A stretch of 64,000 bases of DNA from Xaviernesmea rhizosphaerae (GCF_001938945.1 NZ_MKIO01000020.1:97278-161277); one strand, 5' to 3'. Shown: positions 8,092 to 19,188, counted from the stretch's first letter. The notes: a model not told the origin generated them from the sequence alone. Program-made: numbers and translations.

Positions 8092-8736
8092 TCACCCCAT
8101 CGGCCGCAGGAGGCCGAGGCTTTCGGCCATGCGGATCAGGTCGGCCACGCTGTCGGCCTGCATCTTGCGCATGGCATGGCCGCGATGGACCTTGACGGTG
8201 ATTTCGCTGAGGCCAAGCTCTCCGGCGATCTGCTTGTTCAGCCGTCCGAGCGCCACCAGCGCCATCACCTCGCGCTCGCGCGATGTCAGCGTCTGATAGC
8301 GCTCGCGCAGACTCGACAGCGCCTCGTCCTGGGCCTGGCGCGTGCGGTCACCTGCCAGCGCCTGCCTGATGGCATCGAGAAGGTCCTGTTCGCGGAAGGG
8401 CTTGAGCAGGAATTCGCTGGCGCCGGCCTTCATCGCCCTGACCGACATGGGCACGTCGCCATGGCCGCTGAGGAAGATCACCGGCACGGTCTCGGCCCGG
8501 CGCACAAGCTCGTCCTGGAAGTCCAGTCCGTTGGCGTCGGGCATGCGGATGTCGAGCACCAGGCAGCTCGGCCGGGCGCGGGGCAGGGCGGCGAGGAACT
8601 CCGCCGTCGAAGCGAAGCAGGCCGCGCGGTAGCCGACCGAGCGCAGCAGGCTGTCCAGCCCGTCACGCACGGACGGGTCGTCATCGACGACATAGACGGT
8701 CTGGGCCGCCGGTCGCGCGCTCTGTTCCTGGTTCAT
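8092..8736 (-). CDS. FixJ-family response regulator
   Basis: The product is a 214-residue two-component response regulator. The receiver domain has the acidic pocket VYVVDDD, the phospho-acceptor strand CLVLDIRMPDANG, the IFLSGHGD Ser/Thr switch and the LLKPF lysine. The output domain is a LuxR-type helix-turn-helix (LTSREREVMALVALGRLNKQIAGELG, ITVKVHRGHAMRKM). The start at 8736 follows GGGAG. The kinase gene lies upstream on the same strand with about a 170-bp gap, so the two form a cognate pair. Target genes are unknown. Confidence 0.9.
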   Translation of the reverse strand: MNQEQSARPAAQTVYVVDDDPSVRDGLDSLLRSVGYRAACFASTAEFLAALPRARPSCLVLDIRMPDANGLDFQDELVRRAETVPVIFLSGHGDVPMSVRAMKAGASEFLLKPFREQDLLDAIRQALAGDRTRQAQDEALSSLRERYQTLTSREREVMALVALGRLNKQIAGELGLSEITVKVHRGHAMRKMQADSVADLIRMAESLGLLRPMG

Positions 8737-8906
8737 CCCTGTGCTCTCCCTGCTGGCGCCCTCGGCCAGCGCGTGCCCCGTCCTTTTCGGCGAGGCGGGG
8801 CGCGGAGGCAAGGGCCTGCGGCGGCGGTGCAGGACGAATGGGACGCCTTCGTACTGGCTGGTGAAGCCTGTCGCGCGGCTGCCCGCGACCCCGAAGACAG
8901 ACCGGA

Positions 8907-9986
8907 TCAGGCCGTTCCCGCCTCGCCCTGCGTTCGGACAGCCGGCAGGGTGAAGCCGAAGACGGCGCCGGTCGGATAGTTCGGCGCGGCATAGATCGTG
9001 CCGCCATGGGCCTCGACGATCGAGCGGCTGATGGCCAGCCCCATGCCCATGCCGGTCGGCTTGGTGGAGAAGAAGGCCTCGAACAGCCGCTGCTGCGCCT
9101 CGCCGCCAAGGCCCGTTCCGCTGTCGCGCACGCTCACCGTCACGCTTTTGCCGTCGCCGGCGGCGCTGACGAGGAGGTCGCGCTCCTCGGCCGGCCTCTC
9201 CGCCATGGCCTCGATGGCGTTCAGAACGAAGTTCAGCACCACCTGCTGCAGCTGTACCCGGTCGCCCATGACCTGCGGCAGCGCGTCGTCCAGCTCGGTG
9301 CGCAGGTGGATTTCGTTGCGGCGCAGCTCGCCGCGCATGACCGCCAGCGCCTCGGCCACCGTCTCCGTCAGGTCCAGCGGCTCCGCCTGCGGACCGGCGC
9401 GCGCCACCAGCCGGCGCACCCGGGCCACGACATCGCCCGCCCGGCCGGCGTCCGCGACGATCCGCGTCAGCGCGCGCCGGGCTTCCTCCTCATTGGGCGG
9501 GTCAGCCGAAAGCCAGCGCAGCGCCGCATTGCCATTGGCGGCAATGGCGGTCACCGGCTGGCTCACCTCATGGGCGATCGACGCGCTGAGCTCGCCCATC
9601 AGCATGATGCGCGACATGCGCGCGAGATCGCTCTGGGCGTGGCGGGCGCGCGCCTGCAGCCGCTCCAGCCGGACGGCGAGCCAGGTGCTGGCGCCGATGG
9701 CCAGCAGGCTGAGCGCGGCATTGGCGAGACCGGAATCGCGGTTGCCATGCCGGGTCAGTCCATAACTCGTCAGCGTCAGCACGATGCAGATGCCCGCCAC
9801 CGTCAGGATCGCGCCCACCCGGCCGCTGCGCACCGCAAGCAGGATGACCACCACATGCAGCACCGCAAAGGCGATCTCCAGCTTGGTCAGCGTGTCCGCG
9901 ACGAAGATCAGCCCGGCCATCAGCGTGATGGCCAGCCAGAGAAGCGGGCTTTCGCTGAGATAGCGGAGGAGTGCCGGTCTCGTCAT
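8907..9986 (-). CDS. Membrane sensor histidine kinase
   Basis: The product is a 359-residue kinase. Four hydrophobic segments fill roughly residues 10-115 and leave little room for a periplasmic sensor. The dimerisation/phosphoacceptor helix (MGELSASIAHEVSQPVTAIA, with the His before Glu) follows, then the ATPase domain with N box NFVLNAIEAM, G1 box DSGTGLG and G2 box GMGMGLAISRSIVEAHGG. The start at 9986 has CAGGAG upstream. It probably phosphorylates the adjacent FixJ-like regulator. With no PAS or periplasmic domain, it may sense a membrane or intramembrane cue. Confidence 0.88.
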   Translation of the reverse strand: MTRPALLRYLSESPLLWLAITLMAGLIFVADTLTKLEIAFAVLHVVVILLAVRSGRVGAILTVAGICIVLTLTSYGLTRHGNRDSGLANAALSLLAIGASTWLAVRLERLQARARHAQSDLARMSRIMLMGELSASIAHEVSQPVTAIAANGNAALRWLSADPPNEEEARRALTRIVADAGRAGDVVARVRRLVARAGPQAEPLDLTETVAEALAVMRGELRRNEIHLRTELDDALPQVMGDRVQLQQVVLNFVLNAIEAMAERPAEERDLLVSAAGDGKSVTVSVRDSGTGLGGEAQQRLFEAFFSTKPTGMGMGLAISRSIVEAHGGTIYAAPNYPTGAVFGFTLPAVRTQGEAGTA

Positions 9987-10265
9987 GCGCCTGTGCTCCT
10001 GTCGATCTCGTGCCGCCTGCCGATCAACAAGGCTCATAACCTGACGCTGCCACGGCCGAAAGACCGCTTCCGGCTTTCGCTGGATGCCGCCTGCCTTTCG
10101 ATGCTTCCTGTCGCGGCTTGGCCTTCAGTGGCAGGCAAAGAAAATGGGCGGGCGAACGGAGCCGCCAGCCGCATTTTGCCATCGACGACTGCCGCGATCG
10201 CCCCGAAATCCGGGGTCAGACGCGCTGTCGCGACGATCCGTGCTCGACGGCGGTGCCGGAGCAGA

Positions 10266-10275
10266 TTATCGATCA
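10266..10275. promoter_or_regulatory. Degenerate BioR box ahead of bioR
   Basis: TTATCGATCA matches the BioR palindrome TTATCGATAA at nine of ten positions and ends four bases before the bioR start codon. This suggests autorepression. The match is imperfect, so it is an inference. Confidence 0.45.
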
Positions 10276-10278
10276 GGC

Positions 10279-10941
10279 ATGACCCAAGCCAAGGACGATC
10301 CCCTCGCCATGCGCATCAGCCGGGTGCTAGCCGAGCGCATTATTGCCGGCGCGCTCGCGCCGGGCGCGCGGCTGCGCCAGGGGCCGATCGCGGAGGAATT
10401 CGGGGCGAGCCACATGCCGGTGCGCGAGGCGTTTCGCCGGCTGGAATCACAGGGGCTGGTCGTCAGCGAGCCGCGCCGCGGCGTGCGTGTGGCCGGCTTC
10501 AGCCAGGCGGAGGTGAAGGAGGTGGCGGAGATGCGCGCGGCGCTCGAAGTGCTGGCCCTGCGCCATGCCGCCCCGCATCTGACCCGCGCCATTCTCGATG
10601 CGGCCGAGGAGGCGACGCGGGCGGGCGACCATGCCGGCGATGTCGAGGCCTGGGAAGAGGCCAACCGCCTGTTTCACCGCACGCTGCTGGCGCCCTGCGC
10701 CATGCCGCGCCTCCTGCGCACCATCGACGATCTCCAGGCCGCCAGCGCCCGTTTCCTGTTTTCCGGCTGGCGGGCGGAATGGGAAGCGCCGACCGACCGC
10801 GACCACCGGGCGATTCTGGCGGCGCTCAGGGCCGGCAATGTCGATCTCGCCGCCCTGGTGCTGGGCCGCCATGTGCAATGGATCGGCCCACGCGGCCAGG
10901 ATCAGGCCGGACGCCCGGCCGGGCGGCGCGCGGGGCCTTGA
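10279..10941 (+). CDS. bioR: GntR-family biotin repressor BioR
   Basis: The product is a 220-residue GntR/FCD regulator: a winged helix-turn-helix at residues ~15-75 (LRQGPIAEEFGASHMPVREAF, RRLESQGLV) followed by an all-helical FCD ligand domain. In alphaproteobacteria the biotin regulon is governed by BioR, a GntR protein binding TTATMKATAA. Two perfect TTATCGATAA sites lie between this gene and bioY-bioB, so the identification rests on position plus operator. The start at 10279 was set by the domain start; a longer upstream frame is poorly coding. Confidence 0.8.
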   Translation: MTQAKDDPLAMRISRVLAERIIAGALAPGARLRQGPIAEEFGASHMPVREAFRRLESQGLVVSEPRRGVRVAGFSQAEVKEVAEMRAALEVLALRHAAPHLTRAILDAAEEATRAGDHAGDVEAWEEANRLFHRTLLAPCAMPRLLRTIDDLQAASARFLFSGWRAEWEAPTDRDHRAILAALRAGNVDLAALVLGRHVQWIGPRGQDQAGRPAGRRAGP

Positions 10942-11324
10942 AGCGGCGCGCCTTTCCCGCTCCTCGACCCTCCCGCGTTTTCCGCGATAACGCCTGTCCT
11001 CCTCCCAGGCTGCCGATGTTGATGACGCGGCGGCAAAGGCCTGCCGCATGGTCTGGGCAGCCGGCCGACTGGCGCGGAGGTTAGGTCAGGTGGCCTTTAC
11101 CGTTTCTTTTCGCCACCATCGGGTGACCGGCCGAAACCGGCTGCTGCTTTGCATCCCGCGAACGAGGGAGCCGCCGACGTTCCTGTTGGTGGGGAGTTGG
11201 CGGTGGGTGGCGATTGTCCTGCCTTCCGCAAACCGCCGATCGGGCAGTTTCAGAGCCCTGTACCCGGTCCAGCTGTTCCGGCAGGCCTGGAGCCTAGCCG
11301 GGAGAAAGCTCATCTTTCAAAAAA
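10942..11324. other. Intergenic region upstream of bioYB
   Basis: No gene is supported here. The part closest to bioY becomes AT-rich and leads into the two BioR boxes. The earlier ~300 bp show nothing recognisable. Confidence 0.5.
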
Positions 11325-11334
11325 TTATCGATAA
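11325..11334. promoter_or_regulatory. BioR operator, distal
   Basis: TTATCGATAA is a perfect palindrome that fits the alphaproteobacterial BioR consensus, in a local AT-rich stretch 91 bp upstream of bioY. It is one of a pair 73 bp apart. Confidence 0.8.
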
Positions 11335-11397
11335 TTATTTGATCCTCTCTTGCGATCGATGTTCATCTATGGATTCATCAGGCGATAGAATCAAAAA

Positions 11398-11407
11398 TTA
11401 TCGATAA
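11398..11407. promoter_or_regulatory. BioR operator, proximal
   Basis: This is the second perfect TTATCGATAA, ending 17 bp before the bioY ATG and just upstream of its AAAGGA ribosome-binding site. Occupancy would block transcription start or escape of bioYB when biotin is plentiful. Confidence 0.8.
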
Positions 11408-11424
11408 TATTGAAAGGATGCCCG

Positions 11425-11988
11425 ATGACTGCCCTGAACACCCGCCTGCTCGAAAGCCGCCCGCGCGGTCTGCGCGCCGTTCTCACCCTGGCGCTCGGCG
11501 TCTCGATGATGACGCTTGCCGCCAAGGTGCAGATCCCCTTCTGGCCGGTGCCGATGACGCTGCATCTGGCGGCGGTGATGGCCTTTGCCGTTCTTTTGGG
11601 CCCGCAGCGGGCCGTGGCGATCTTCCTCGCCTATCTCGCAGCCGGGGCCGCCGGCCTGCCGGTGTTTTCGGGCACGCCGGAGCGCGGCATCGGGCTGGCC
11701 TATATGGCCGGACCGACGGGCGGCTATCTCGCTGGCTTTCTGATCGCCTCGGCGCTGACGGGGTGGCTCGCGGCCGGGCGCGGTATGATCGGGCGGATCG
11801 GCGCCATGCTGGCGGGGCTTGCCGTGATCTATGCCTGCGGCGCGTCCTGGCTGGCGCTGTTCGTGCCTGCGGAAAAGGTCATGGCCATCGGCGTCGTGCC
11901 GTTCCTTCCTGGCGATCTCGTCAAGATCGCGCTCGTGGCCTGTGGCGCCGCGCTTCTGAGCCGGGGCAAGCAGAAGGATCGCGGCTGA
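11425..11988 (+). CDS. bioY: Biotin transporter BioY
   Basis: The product is a 187-residue integral membrane substrate-binding protein for biotin. It has about six hydrophobic segments and the family signatures [15 protein letters not shown] and [14 protein letters not shown]. The ATG at 11425 was chosen over a TTG at 11410 because AAAGGA precedes it at 6 bases. No dedicated bioM/bioN lies next to it. BioY may therefore work alone or use another energising module; an ECF-type A/T module occurs at 59-61 kb, but a link is only speculation. It overlaps bioB by ATGA and shares its BioR control. Confidence 0.92.
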   Translation: MTALNTRLLESRPRGLRAVLTLALGVSMMTLAAKVQIPFWPVPMTLHLAAVMAFAVLLGPQRAVAIFLAYLAAGAAGLPVFSGTPERGIGLAYMAGPTGGYLAGFLIASALTGWLAAGRGMIGRIGAMLAGLAVIYACGASWLALFVPAEKVMAIGVVPFLPGDLVKIALVACGAALLSRGKQKDRG

Positions 11989-12986
11989 TGGCGGGGCCTG
12001 ACGGAACGCTGCGCTGCGACTGGAGCGTGGCCGAGATCGCCGCGCTCCATGATCTGCCGCTTCTGGAGCTGGTGGGCCGCGCCAATGCGGTGCACCGCGC
12101 CCATCACGACCCCAACCATGTGCAGAAGGCGAGCCTGCTCTCGATCAAGACCGGCGGATGTCCGGAAAACTGCGGCTATTGCCCGCAATCGGCCCATCAT
12201 CGCGAGGTCAAGCTGACGCGCGACCGGCTGATGGCGCCGCAAAAGGTGCTGGCTGAAGCGACGGCGGCGCGCGAGGCCGGGGCGGAGCGCTTCTGTATGG
12301 GTGCCGCGTGGCGGGAGGTGCGTGACGGGCCGGATTTCGATGCGGTGGTGGAGATGGTCAAGGGCGTGCGCGGGCTGGGCATGGAGGCTTGCGTCACACT
12401 CGGCATGCTGAAAGCGCATCAGGCCGCGCGGCTGGCCGAGGCCGGGCTGACGGCCTATAACCACAATCTCGACACCGGCCCGGATTTCTACCCCCAGATC
12501 GTCACCACCCGCACCTATCAGGAGCGGCTGGATACGCTGGCGACCGTCAGGGCGCAGGGCATCGCGCTGTGCAGCGGCGGCATCATCGGTATGGGCGAGA
12601 CGGTGCGTGACCGCGCGGCGATGCTGCAGGTGCTGGCCGCTCTCGATCCGCATCCCGAAAGCGTGCCGATCAATGCGCTCGTGCCGGTGGCCGGCACGCC
12701 GCTTGCCAATCGTCCGCCGGTGGACCCCTTGGATCTGGTGCGTATGGTCGCCACCGCGCGGCTGACCATGCCCCGGTCGATCGTCCGCTTGTCCGCCGGG
12801 CGAGCCAGTCTGACGCGGGAGGCGCAGATCCTCTGCCTGATCGCCGGCGCCAATTCGATCTTCTATGGCGATACGCTGCTGACCACGCCCAATGCCGGGA
12901 TCAGCGCCGATGCCGCGCTGATGGCGGCCATCGGCCCGCGCATGCGCGACGACGAAGACTGCCAAGCCACGCAGGCCGCAGAGTAA
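11988..12986 (+). CDS. bioB: Biotin synthase BioB
   Basis: The product is a 332-residue radical SAM enzyme that inserts sulfur into dethiobiotin in the last step of biotin synthesis. The radical-SAM cluster motif CPENCGYC lies near residue 59. [19 protein letters not shown] and the second-cluster region around [12 protein letters not shown] are also typical. It is translationally coupled to bioY. The other biotin genes (bioF, bioD, bioA) are not in the window, so this unit pairs uptake with the final biosynthetic step. Confidence 0.95.
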   Translation: MAGPDGTLRCDWSVAEIAALHDLPLLELVGRANAVHRAHHDPNHVQKASLLSIKTGGCPENCGYCPQSAHHREVKLTRDRLMAPQKVLAEATAAREAGAERFCMGAAWREVRDGPDFDAVVEMVKGVRGLGMEACVTLGMLKAHQAARLAEAGLTAYNHNLDTGPDFYPQIVTTRTYQERLDTLATVRAQGIALCSGGIIGMGETVRDRAAMLQVLAALDPHPESVPINALVPVAGTPLANRPPVDPLDLVRMVATARLTMPRSIVRLSAGRASLTREAQILCLIAGANSIFYGDTLLTTPNAGISADAALMAAIGPRMRDDEDCQATQAAE

Positions 12987-13050
12987 GACCAGAAACAGGA
13001 CGCCGGGCCTTCCTCAAGGCCCGGCGCTTCGATGTCAGCAGCGAACCTGG

Positions 13051-14403
<1,353 letters not shown>

Positions 14404-14441
14404 GGATCGAACTCCTGGAAGTGGCAGGCGGAAGGATGCGC

Positions 14442-16199
14442 TCAGTTGATGCGCATGCGCTTCTCGGCAAAAACGGTGAGAGGGCGCCAGAGCACGCGGT
14501 TGAACAGGGTGACGAACAGCGACATGACGGCGATGCCGAGGATGACGCGGGGGAAGTCTCCGGCCTCCGTGGCCTTGGCGATATAGGCGCCGAGGCCGAA
14601 GGCCTCGATCTTGGTGTTGCCCCAGCTCGCCACCTCGGCGACGATGCTGGCATTCCACGAGCCGCCCGACGCCGTCAGCGCGCCGGTGATGTAATAGGGG
14701 AAGATGCCGGGCAGGATCACCCGCCGCCACCAGGTCCAGGAGCGCAGGCGATAGACCGCCGCGGCCTCCCGCAGATCGGAGGGGAAGGCGCTGGCCCCAG
14801 CGATCACGTTGAAGAGAATGTACCATTGCGTGCCCAGCACCATCAGCGGCGAGAGCCAGATGTTCGGGCTCGCCCCGGTGGAGACGATGGCCAGCACTGC
14901 CACGGGAAAGAGCACATTGGCCGGGAAGGCGGCGAGGAACTGCGCCACCGGCTGCACCTTCTGCGCAACGTGCGGCCGAAGCCCGATCCACACGCCGAGT
15001 GGCACCCAGATCACGCTGGCCAGCGCGATCAGCACGATGACGCGCACGAGCGTGGCGAGACCGCCGGCAAAGGCCTGGCCCAGATCGGCCCAGCCGAGGC
15101 TGGCGCTGACATAGGTCACCAGGCTCCACACGCCCCAGATGCCGAGCGCGCCGACCGCGCCGAACCAGAGGATGTCGAACAGCCGGCTCAGGTCGCGGCC
15201 CTTCTGCCTGACGGAGGCGGGCAGCGCCGGCACCGGCAGGCGCAGCATCATCAGCCCATCCCACAGCCCGGCGAGCGGCGCGGTGAGGATGCGCAGGAAG
15301 CGGGTGCGGCGGATCAGGTCGTAGACCCAGGAGCCGGGGCGCTGACCGCTGGCCGTCTGCTCGAAGCGGAACTTGTCGGCCCAGGCGACGATCGGGCGGA
15401 AGATCAGCTGGTCATAAAGCAGGATGACGACGCCCATGGCCAGGACCGCCCAGGCGACCGCCTTGAAATCCTGCCGGTCGATGGCCACCGCCAGCCAGGA
15501 GCCGAGCCCCGGAAGCTGCACCGTGGTGTTGCCCACGGTGATCGCCTCGGACGCGACGACGAAGAACCAGCCGCCGGACATGGACATCATCGTGTTCCAG
15601 ACGAGACCCGGCGCGGCGAAAGGCGCTTCCAGCCGCCAGAAGCGCTGCCAGGCCGAGAGCCGGAAGCCCCGGCAGACCTCGTCCAGATCGCGCGGCGCGG
15701 TGCGCAGCGACTGGTAGAAGGAGAAGGTCATGTTCCAGGCCTGGCTGGTGAACAGCGCGAAGATCGAGGCGCATTCCGCCCCCATCTGGCTGCCGGGAAA
15801 CAGGCCGATGAAGAAGGTGACCGTGAAGGTGAGGAAGCCGAGAACGGGCACGGACTGGAGAATGTCGAGCGCGGGCACGATCAGCATTTCCGCCCGGCGG
15901 CTCTTGGCGGCCATGGTGGCGACGATGAAGGTGAAGAGCAGCGAGGCGACGATGGCCGCCAGCATGCGCAGCGTGGTGCGAAGCGCATATTCGGGCAGGC
16001 GTGCGGGATCGAGCGAGATCGGATCGCCGGCCAGCACGTTCATCGGTGCGCGCATTTCCGCTACGCCATGCGCAGCGAGCGCGCCGAGCGCGATGACGAA
16101 GGCGATGGCGATCAGGTCATAGAGATTGGGCAGGAGCCGGCTGCGCGACAGCGCGGCCATATCGCTCTGCGCCGGGCGGTCGAGGGAGTGGAACACCAT
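14442..16199 (-). CDS. ABC transporter permease, fused double-permease type
   Basis: The product is a 585-residue membrane protein with two binding-protein-dependent permease domains in tandem: roughly residues 70-280, with the coupling helix at FRLSAWQRFWRLEAPFAAPG, and 380-575, with YRLRSWTWWRRVILPGIFPY. One polypeptide therefore supplies both halves of the channel. The start at 16199 follows GAGGTG. No substrate-binding protein gene is next to it, so the binding protein must be encoded elsewhere. It is co-transcribed with the ATPase. Confidence 0.85.
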   Translation of the reverse strand: MVFHSLDRPAQSDMAALSRSRLLPNLYDLIAIAFVIALGALAAHGVAEMRAPMNVLAGDPISLDPARLPEYALRTTLRMLAAIVASLLFTFIVATMAAKSRRAEMLIVPALDILQSVPVLGFLTFTVTFFIGLFPGSQMGAECASIFALFTSQAWNMTFSFYQSLRTAPRDLDEVCRGFRLSAWQRFWRLEAPFAAPGLVWNTMMSMSGGWFFVVASEAITVGNTTVQLPGLGSWLAVAIDRQDFKAVAWAVLAMGVVILLYDQLIFRPIVAWADKFRFEQTASGQRPGSWVYDLIRRTRFLRILTAPLAGLWDGLMMLRLPVPALPASVRQKGRDLSRLFDILWFGAVGALGIWGVWSLVTYVSASLGWADLGQAFAGGLATLVRVIVLIALASVIWVPLGVWIGLRPHVAQKVQPVAQFLAAFPANVLFPVAVLAIVSTGASPNIWLSPLMVLGTQWYILFNVIAGASAFPSDLREAAAVYRLRSWTWWRRVILPGIFPYYITGALTASGGSWNASIVAEVASWGNTKIEAFGLGAYIAKATEAGDFPRVILGIAVMSLFVTLFNRVLWRPLTVFAEKRMRIN

Positions 16200-16569
16200 G
16201 GGAGGCACCTCGTGAAGACGGGGCGGGGGAAACGCCGCCGGCGCCGGGGGAGGACCGGCAGGCGGCGGGGACGGACGCGGTGCCGCAGAGAGGTTTGAGG
16301 TCTCCTGCGGCGGCCGGGAGGAAAGCGGACGCGCACGGCGGATGCCTTCGGGAGGTATGCGCCGGGGCCGGGGATGGGTCGCCGGCCGCTTCTGTGCGAC
16401 CGGAGGGACGGTGAAGCAGGGCCTTCGGATCGCGTCGCGAGGCGGCAATCGGCAGGGTCCGCGCGGCAGGCAGGCAATCCTGCCTGCTGCCCTCATGGGC
16501 GGTGCGGGACGCGAGGCCGTTGCTGACCGGCGCCGGGATCATCCCCGGCGGCGGTCGGCAACGGCCCGA
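16200..16569. other. Intergenic leader of the double-permease operon
   Basis: This is GC-rich DNA with no supported gene. On the minus strand it would be the long leader of the permease gene. No riboswitch class could be recognised. Confidence 0.4.
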
Positions 16570-16800
16570 TCAGGCCGCCTGCGGCAGACGCGCAAGCGGT
16601 TCCTCGGCCTCGTTGTCGTTCTGGCCGCCGGTTTCGCGGCTCCAGCGGCAGACGAGCCGGCCGGTGGCGGCATCCCGGTGCCAGGTGGCGCGCAGGACGG
16701 GGCGTTCGCGAGCGGGAGCAGCGCCGACGGGCAGGCCGAAGCCGGGCAGGGCGCGGGCGAAGAGGGCGCGGGGACCGCGCAGGAAGAGGGTTACGTTCAT
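16570..16800 (-). CDS. Small hypothetical protein
   Basis: The product is 76 residues with an orderly composition. It has a basic N-terminus (MNVTLFLRGPRALFARAL), then a core with TWHRDAATGRLVCRWS and an acidic tail. GAGGTG lies at a suitable distance before the ATG. The W-x-D-x-x-TGRL-x-C-x-W pattern looks like a small conserved rhizobial family, but no function is known to me. It is upstream of, and parallel to, the double-permease operon with a 370-bp gap. Confidence 0.5.
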   Translation of the reverse strand: MNVTLFLRGPRALFARALPGFGLPVGAAPARERPVLRATWHRDAATGRLVCRWSRETGGQNDNEAEEPLARLPQAA

Positions 16801-17240
16801 GGCTCACCTCATGGGGGACCGCTCTGGCGATCCCCTGGCGCCTGAGGCGAGCCGAAGCGGCTCAGGCGGCGCGGGAAGGGCCGGAGACGGACCAGTCACT
16901 GGGCATTGTGTGAACCGTCCGGCAGCCTTGCGAAAAGGCCGGGGCCGGACGGCGGCGACTATCGCTGTCCATCGGAGTGCTTTGTCAGGTTGATCGGAGA
17001 TCGACGGGCAAAGGCCGCGTCGACAGAAGCCTCATCTCACAGGGGGCGCCGCGGATCAATCGCGCCTTGGTACAGGGCGATTATACCAAGGTATCGGTTG
17101 GAAATTCGGGGAGGCACGGGTGCGTTGGCGCGGCGCGCCGGTACGGTCCGTCCGAAGGCCGGACATCCTCCGGCCGGTAGGCGGCCGCGTGCTCAAGCCT
17201 GCCCGGGTTCATCTCCGACTTTTGCCTAAGATTTTTATTT
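16801..17240. other. Intergenic region, no gene seen
   Basis: It contains a short GC hairpin at about 16841-16868 (GCCTGAG ... CTCAGGC) and a CCTTGGTA/TACCAAGG inverted pair at about 17067-17092. No gene or recognisable RNA was found. Confidence 0.4.
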
Positions 17241-17390
17241 TCAAGGGGTTATCGCTGAGGCGTCCGGCTTGTCGAGGTCAGGCAGGGCCGCCACGTCCGA
17301 GAAGACGGTGTCCTCCCTGTGCCAGCTGGTCGCAGCAAGCTTTCGGAAACCATAGGCGCGCGCAAGCCGCTCATCGGCGTGCGCCAACAT
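17241..17390 (-). CDS. Possible small ORF downstream of the amidase gene
   Basis: A 49-codon frame (starting MLAHADERLARAYGF and ending near LPDLDKPDASAITP) has a protein-like composition and ends just before an A-rich tract. It could be a genuine small gene or a leftover C-terminal fragment. There is no clear SD sequence, and the family is not recognised. Confidence 0.22.
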   Translation of the reverse strand: MLAHADERLARAYGFRKLAATSWHREDTVFSDVAALPDLDKPDASAITP

Positions 17391-17427
17391 CGCGGTAAGA
17401 GGCCGAACCAGCTTTTGGTCCGGCTCT

Positions 17428-18822
17428 CTATGCCGATGCCAGGAGCGGAGCCTCCAAAGCCCAGCCGGTGGCGCCCAGTGGCTCACCGGCATCGGCTTGC
17501 AGAAGGGAGGCGAGGGCGGCGATGCGGCCGTCATTCCCGGCGGGGGCCAGCAGCGTCACATTGCCAGGCCTGCCGTCCGCGCGCGCGGCGACGGGAACGG
17601 CGATGCCGCAGAGATCGATGAGGTTGACGAAATTGGTGTAGGTGCCGAGCTGGGAATTCGGGCCGATCGGATCGGCCTCGATCTCGGCGGTGGTGACGAA
17701 GCGCGGGATGGTCGGCACGCAGAGAAGATCGACTGCGCTCAGCAGCGGGGCCGCCGCGCGCTTGAGATCGGCAAGCCTGTAGATGTCGCGGAAGACATCG
17801 ACCGCCCGCAGGCTTTCGGCGCGGCCGATGATGGCGCGCGTCACCGGATGCAGCGCCTCCGGCCGGTCGCGCATCAGATCCTCGATACCGGCATAGCGTT
17901 CCGCCACCCAGGCGCCATCATAGAGCAGGCTGGCGATGCGGTAGAAGGGCGCAAAATCGAGCGGCAGGATGCGGTGTCCCAGCCTTTCGAGCACGGCCAG
18001 CGTCGCCTCGAAGGAGGCTTCTTGGGTGTCGTCGCCGAAGAAGCGGCGCGAGGCGGCATCCGGCACGCCGATGGCATATCCTGCCGCAGGGGCCTCCATC
18101 ACAGGCGGCGGAAAGGCGCGGGAATAGCCGTCGGCTTCGTCATAGCCGGCGGCGGCGGAAAAGGCGGCGAAGGCGTCCTCCACCGTCAGCGCGAAGATCG
18201 AGATCGTGTCCAGCGTGCGGCAGGCGGGCACCATGCCGCTGGCCGAGAGGCTGCCGAGCGAGGGCTTGAGCCCGACGATGTTGTTGAGCGCTGCCGGCAC
18301 GCGGCCCGAGCCGGCCGTATCCGTGCCCAGCGCGAATGGCACGAGCCCGCGCGCCACCGCCACGGCCGAGCCGCTGCTGGACCCGCCCGGGACAATGGCC
18401 GGATCGAGCGCGTTTTTCGGAATCGGATAGGGCGAGCGCAGGCCGACGAGGCCGGTGGCGAACTGGTCGAGATTGGTCTTGCCGATCGGCAGGGCGCCGG
18501 CCTCCCGCAATCTCGCGACGACGAAGGCGTCCTTGGCGGCCTGATATTCGAAGGCCGGGCAGGCGCAGGTGGTGGGCATGCCCGCAACGTCGATATTGTC
18601 CTTCACCGCGAAGGGAATGCCGTAGAGCGGCTTGGCCGGATCGTAAGCGCCGAGCGCGTCTGCGGCAGCGGCCACGCTCTCCTCCTCGGCCAGATGCAGG
18701 AAGATGCCGGGATCGGCGGCCTCGGCAATGCGGCGATAGGTTTCGGCCACCACCGCTTTCGGGCTCAGGCCGCTGGCATAGGCGGCGCTGAGGCGCGCCA
18801 GGGTGAAGGGCAGCGTATGCAT
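17428..18822 (-). CDS. atzF: Allophanate-hydrolase-type amidase (AtzF-like)
   Basis: The product is a 464-residue amidase-signature enzyme. The Ser-cisSer-Lys triad is visible: Lys74 in FAVKDNIDV, the cis-Ser near 149 in PGGSSSGSA and nucleophile Ser172 in GTDTAGSGRVPAA. The last motif is typical of allophanate hydrolases, which split allophanate to ammonia and CO2. It has only the amidase domain and lacks the second domain of the ~600-residue AtzF enzymes, so decarboxylation of the first product would be spontaneous. It is the last gene of an operon with a biuret-hydrolase-like enzyme, which would supply allophanate. Other small amides remain possible substrates. Confidence 0.75.
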   Translation of the reverse strand: MHTLPFTLARLSAAYASGLSPKAVVAETYRRIAEAADPGIFLHLAEEESVAAAADALGAYDPAKPLYGIPFAVKDNIDVAGMPTTCACPAFEYQAAKDAFVVARLREAGALPIGKTNLDQFATGLVGLRSPYPIPKNALDPAIVPGGSSSGSAVAVARGLVPFALGTDTAGSGRVPAALNNIVGLKPSLGSLSASGMVPACRTLDTISIFALTVEDAFAAFSAAAGYDEADGYSRAFPPPVMEAPAAGYAIGVPDAASRRFFGDDTQEASFEATLAVLERLGHRILPLDFAPFYRIASLLYDGAWVAERYAGIEDLMRDRPEALHPVTRAIIGRAESLRAVDVFRDIYRLADLKRAAAPLLSAVDLLCVPTIPRFVTTAEIEADPIGPNSQLGTYTNFVNLIDLCGIAVPVAARADGRPGNVTLLAPAGNDGRIAALASLLQADAGEPLGATGWALEAPLLASA

Positions 18823-18840
18823 GGGAAGCTTCCGAAATGT

Positions 18841-19188
18841 TCAGAGGATCTGGACGGGGCTCGTCCACTGGATGAGCACGACACAGCCTTCCTGCGACGA
18901 GACGGAGTGCACGCTGCCCTCCGGATTGACCACCAGGGAGCCTGGGCCGTAATGCCCATATTCGTCGCTTTGCGAGCCTTCGAGCACCAGGATGGTCTCC
19001 ACGCCGGTGTGCAGGTGGCGCGGCACGCTGGCGCCGGGCGCATAGCGCAGCAGCGCCAGCTCCGGCGCGCCGCTGAAGATGCGGTAGATCTCGACCCCCT
19101 CGCGGAAATATTCGAACTGGCACTGATGCCAGGCATCCGCAAGAAACAGGGGCATGTGCACGATGGCGGTGGGTTGTGCCTCAGTCAT
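18841..19188 (-). CDS. Small cupin-domain protein
   Basis: The product is a 115-residue single-domain cupin. The metal-binding first motif is seen as [17 protein letters not shown], and the second barrel motif as PEGSVHSV. The ATG at 19188 was chosen because GGAGGCGATTG directly precedes it; the frame also opens with a TTG one codon earlier. It overlaps the isochorismatase-like gene upstream by 8 bp. Proteins of this size in nitrogen-ring catabolic operons can be isomerases, decarboxylases or metal-bound helpers; its role is unknown. Confidence 0.75.
   Translation of the reverse strand: MTEAQPTAIVHMPLFLADAWHQCQFEYFREGVEIYRIFSGAPELALLRYAPGASVPRHLHTGVETILVLEGSQSDEYGHYGPGSLVVNPEGSVHSVSSQEGCVVLIQWTSPVQIL

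Noticed and set aside
16885..16915. Minus-strand ACTGGTCC stretch reminiscent of a guanidine-I riboswitch, near transporter and allophanate-hydrolase-type genes
   Set aside because: The other conserved blocks of that riboswitch (the GAGAG continuation and the downstream ACGG and CCCGGGAG parts) are not there, and it sits ahead of a small hypothetical gene.
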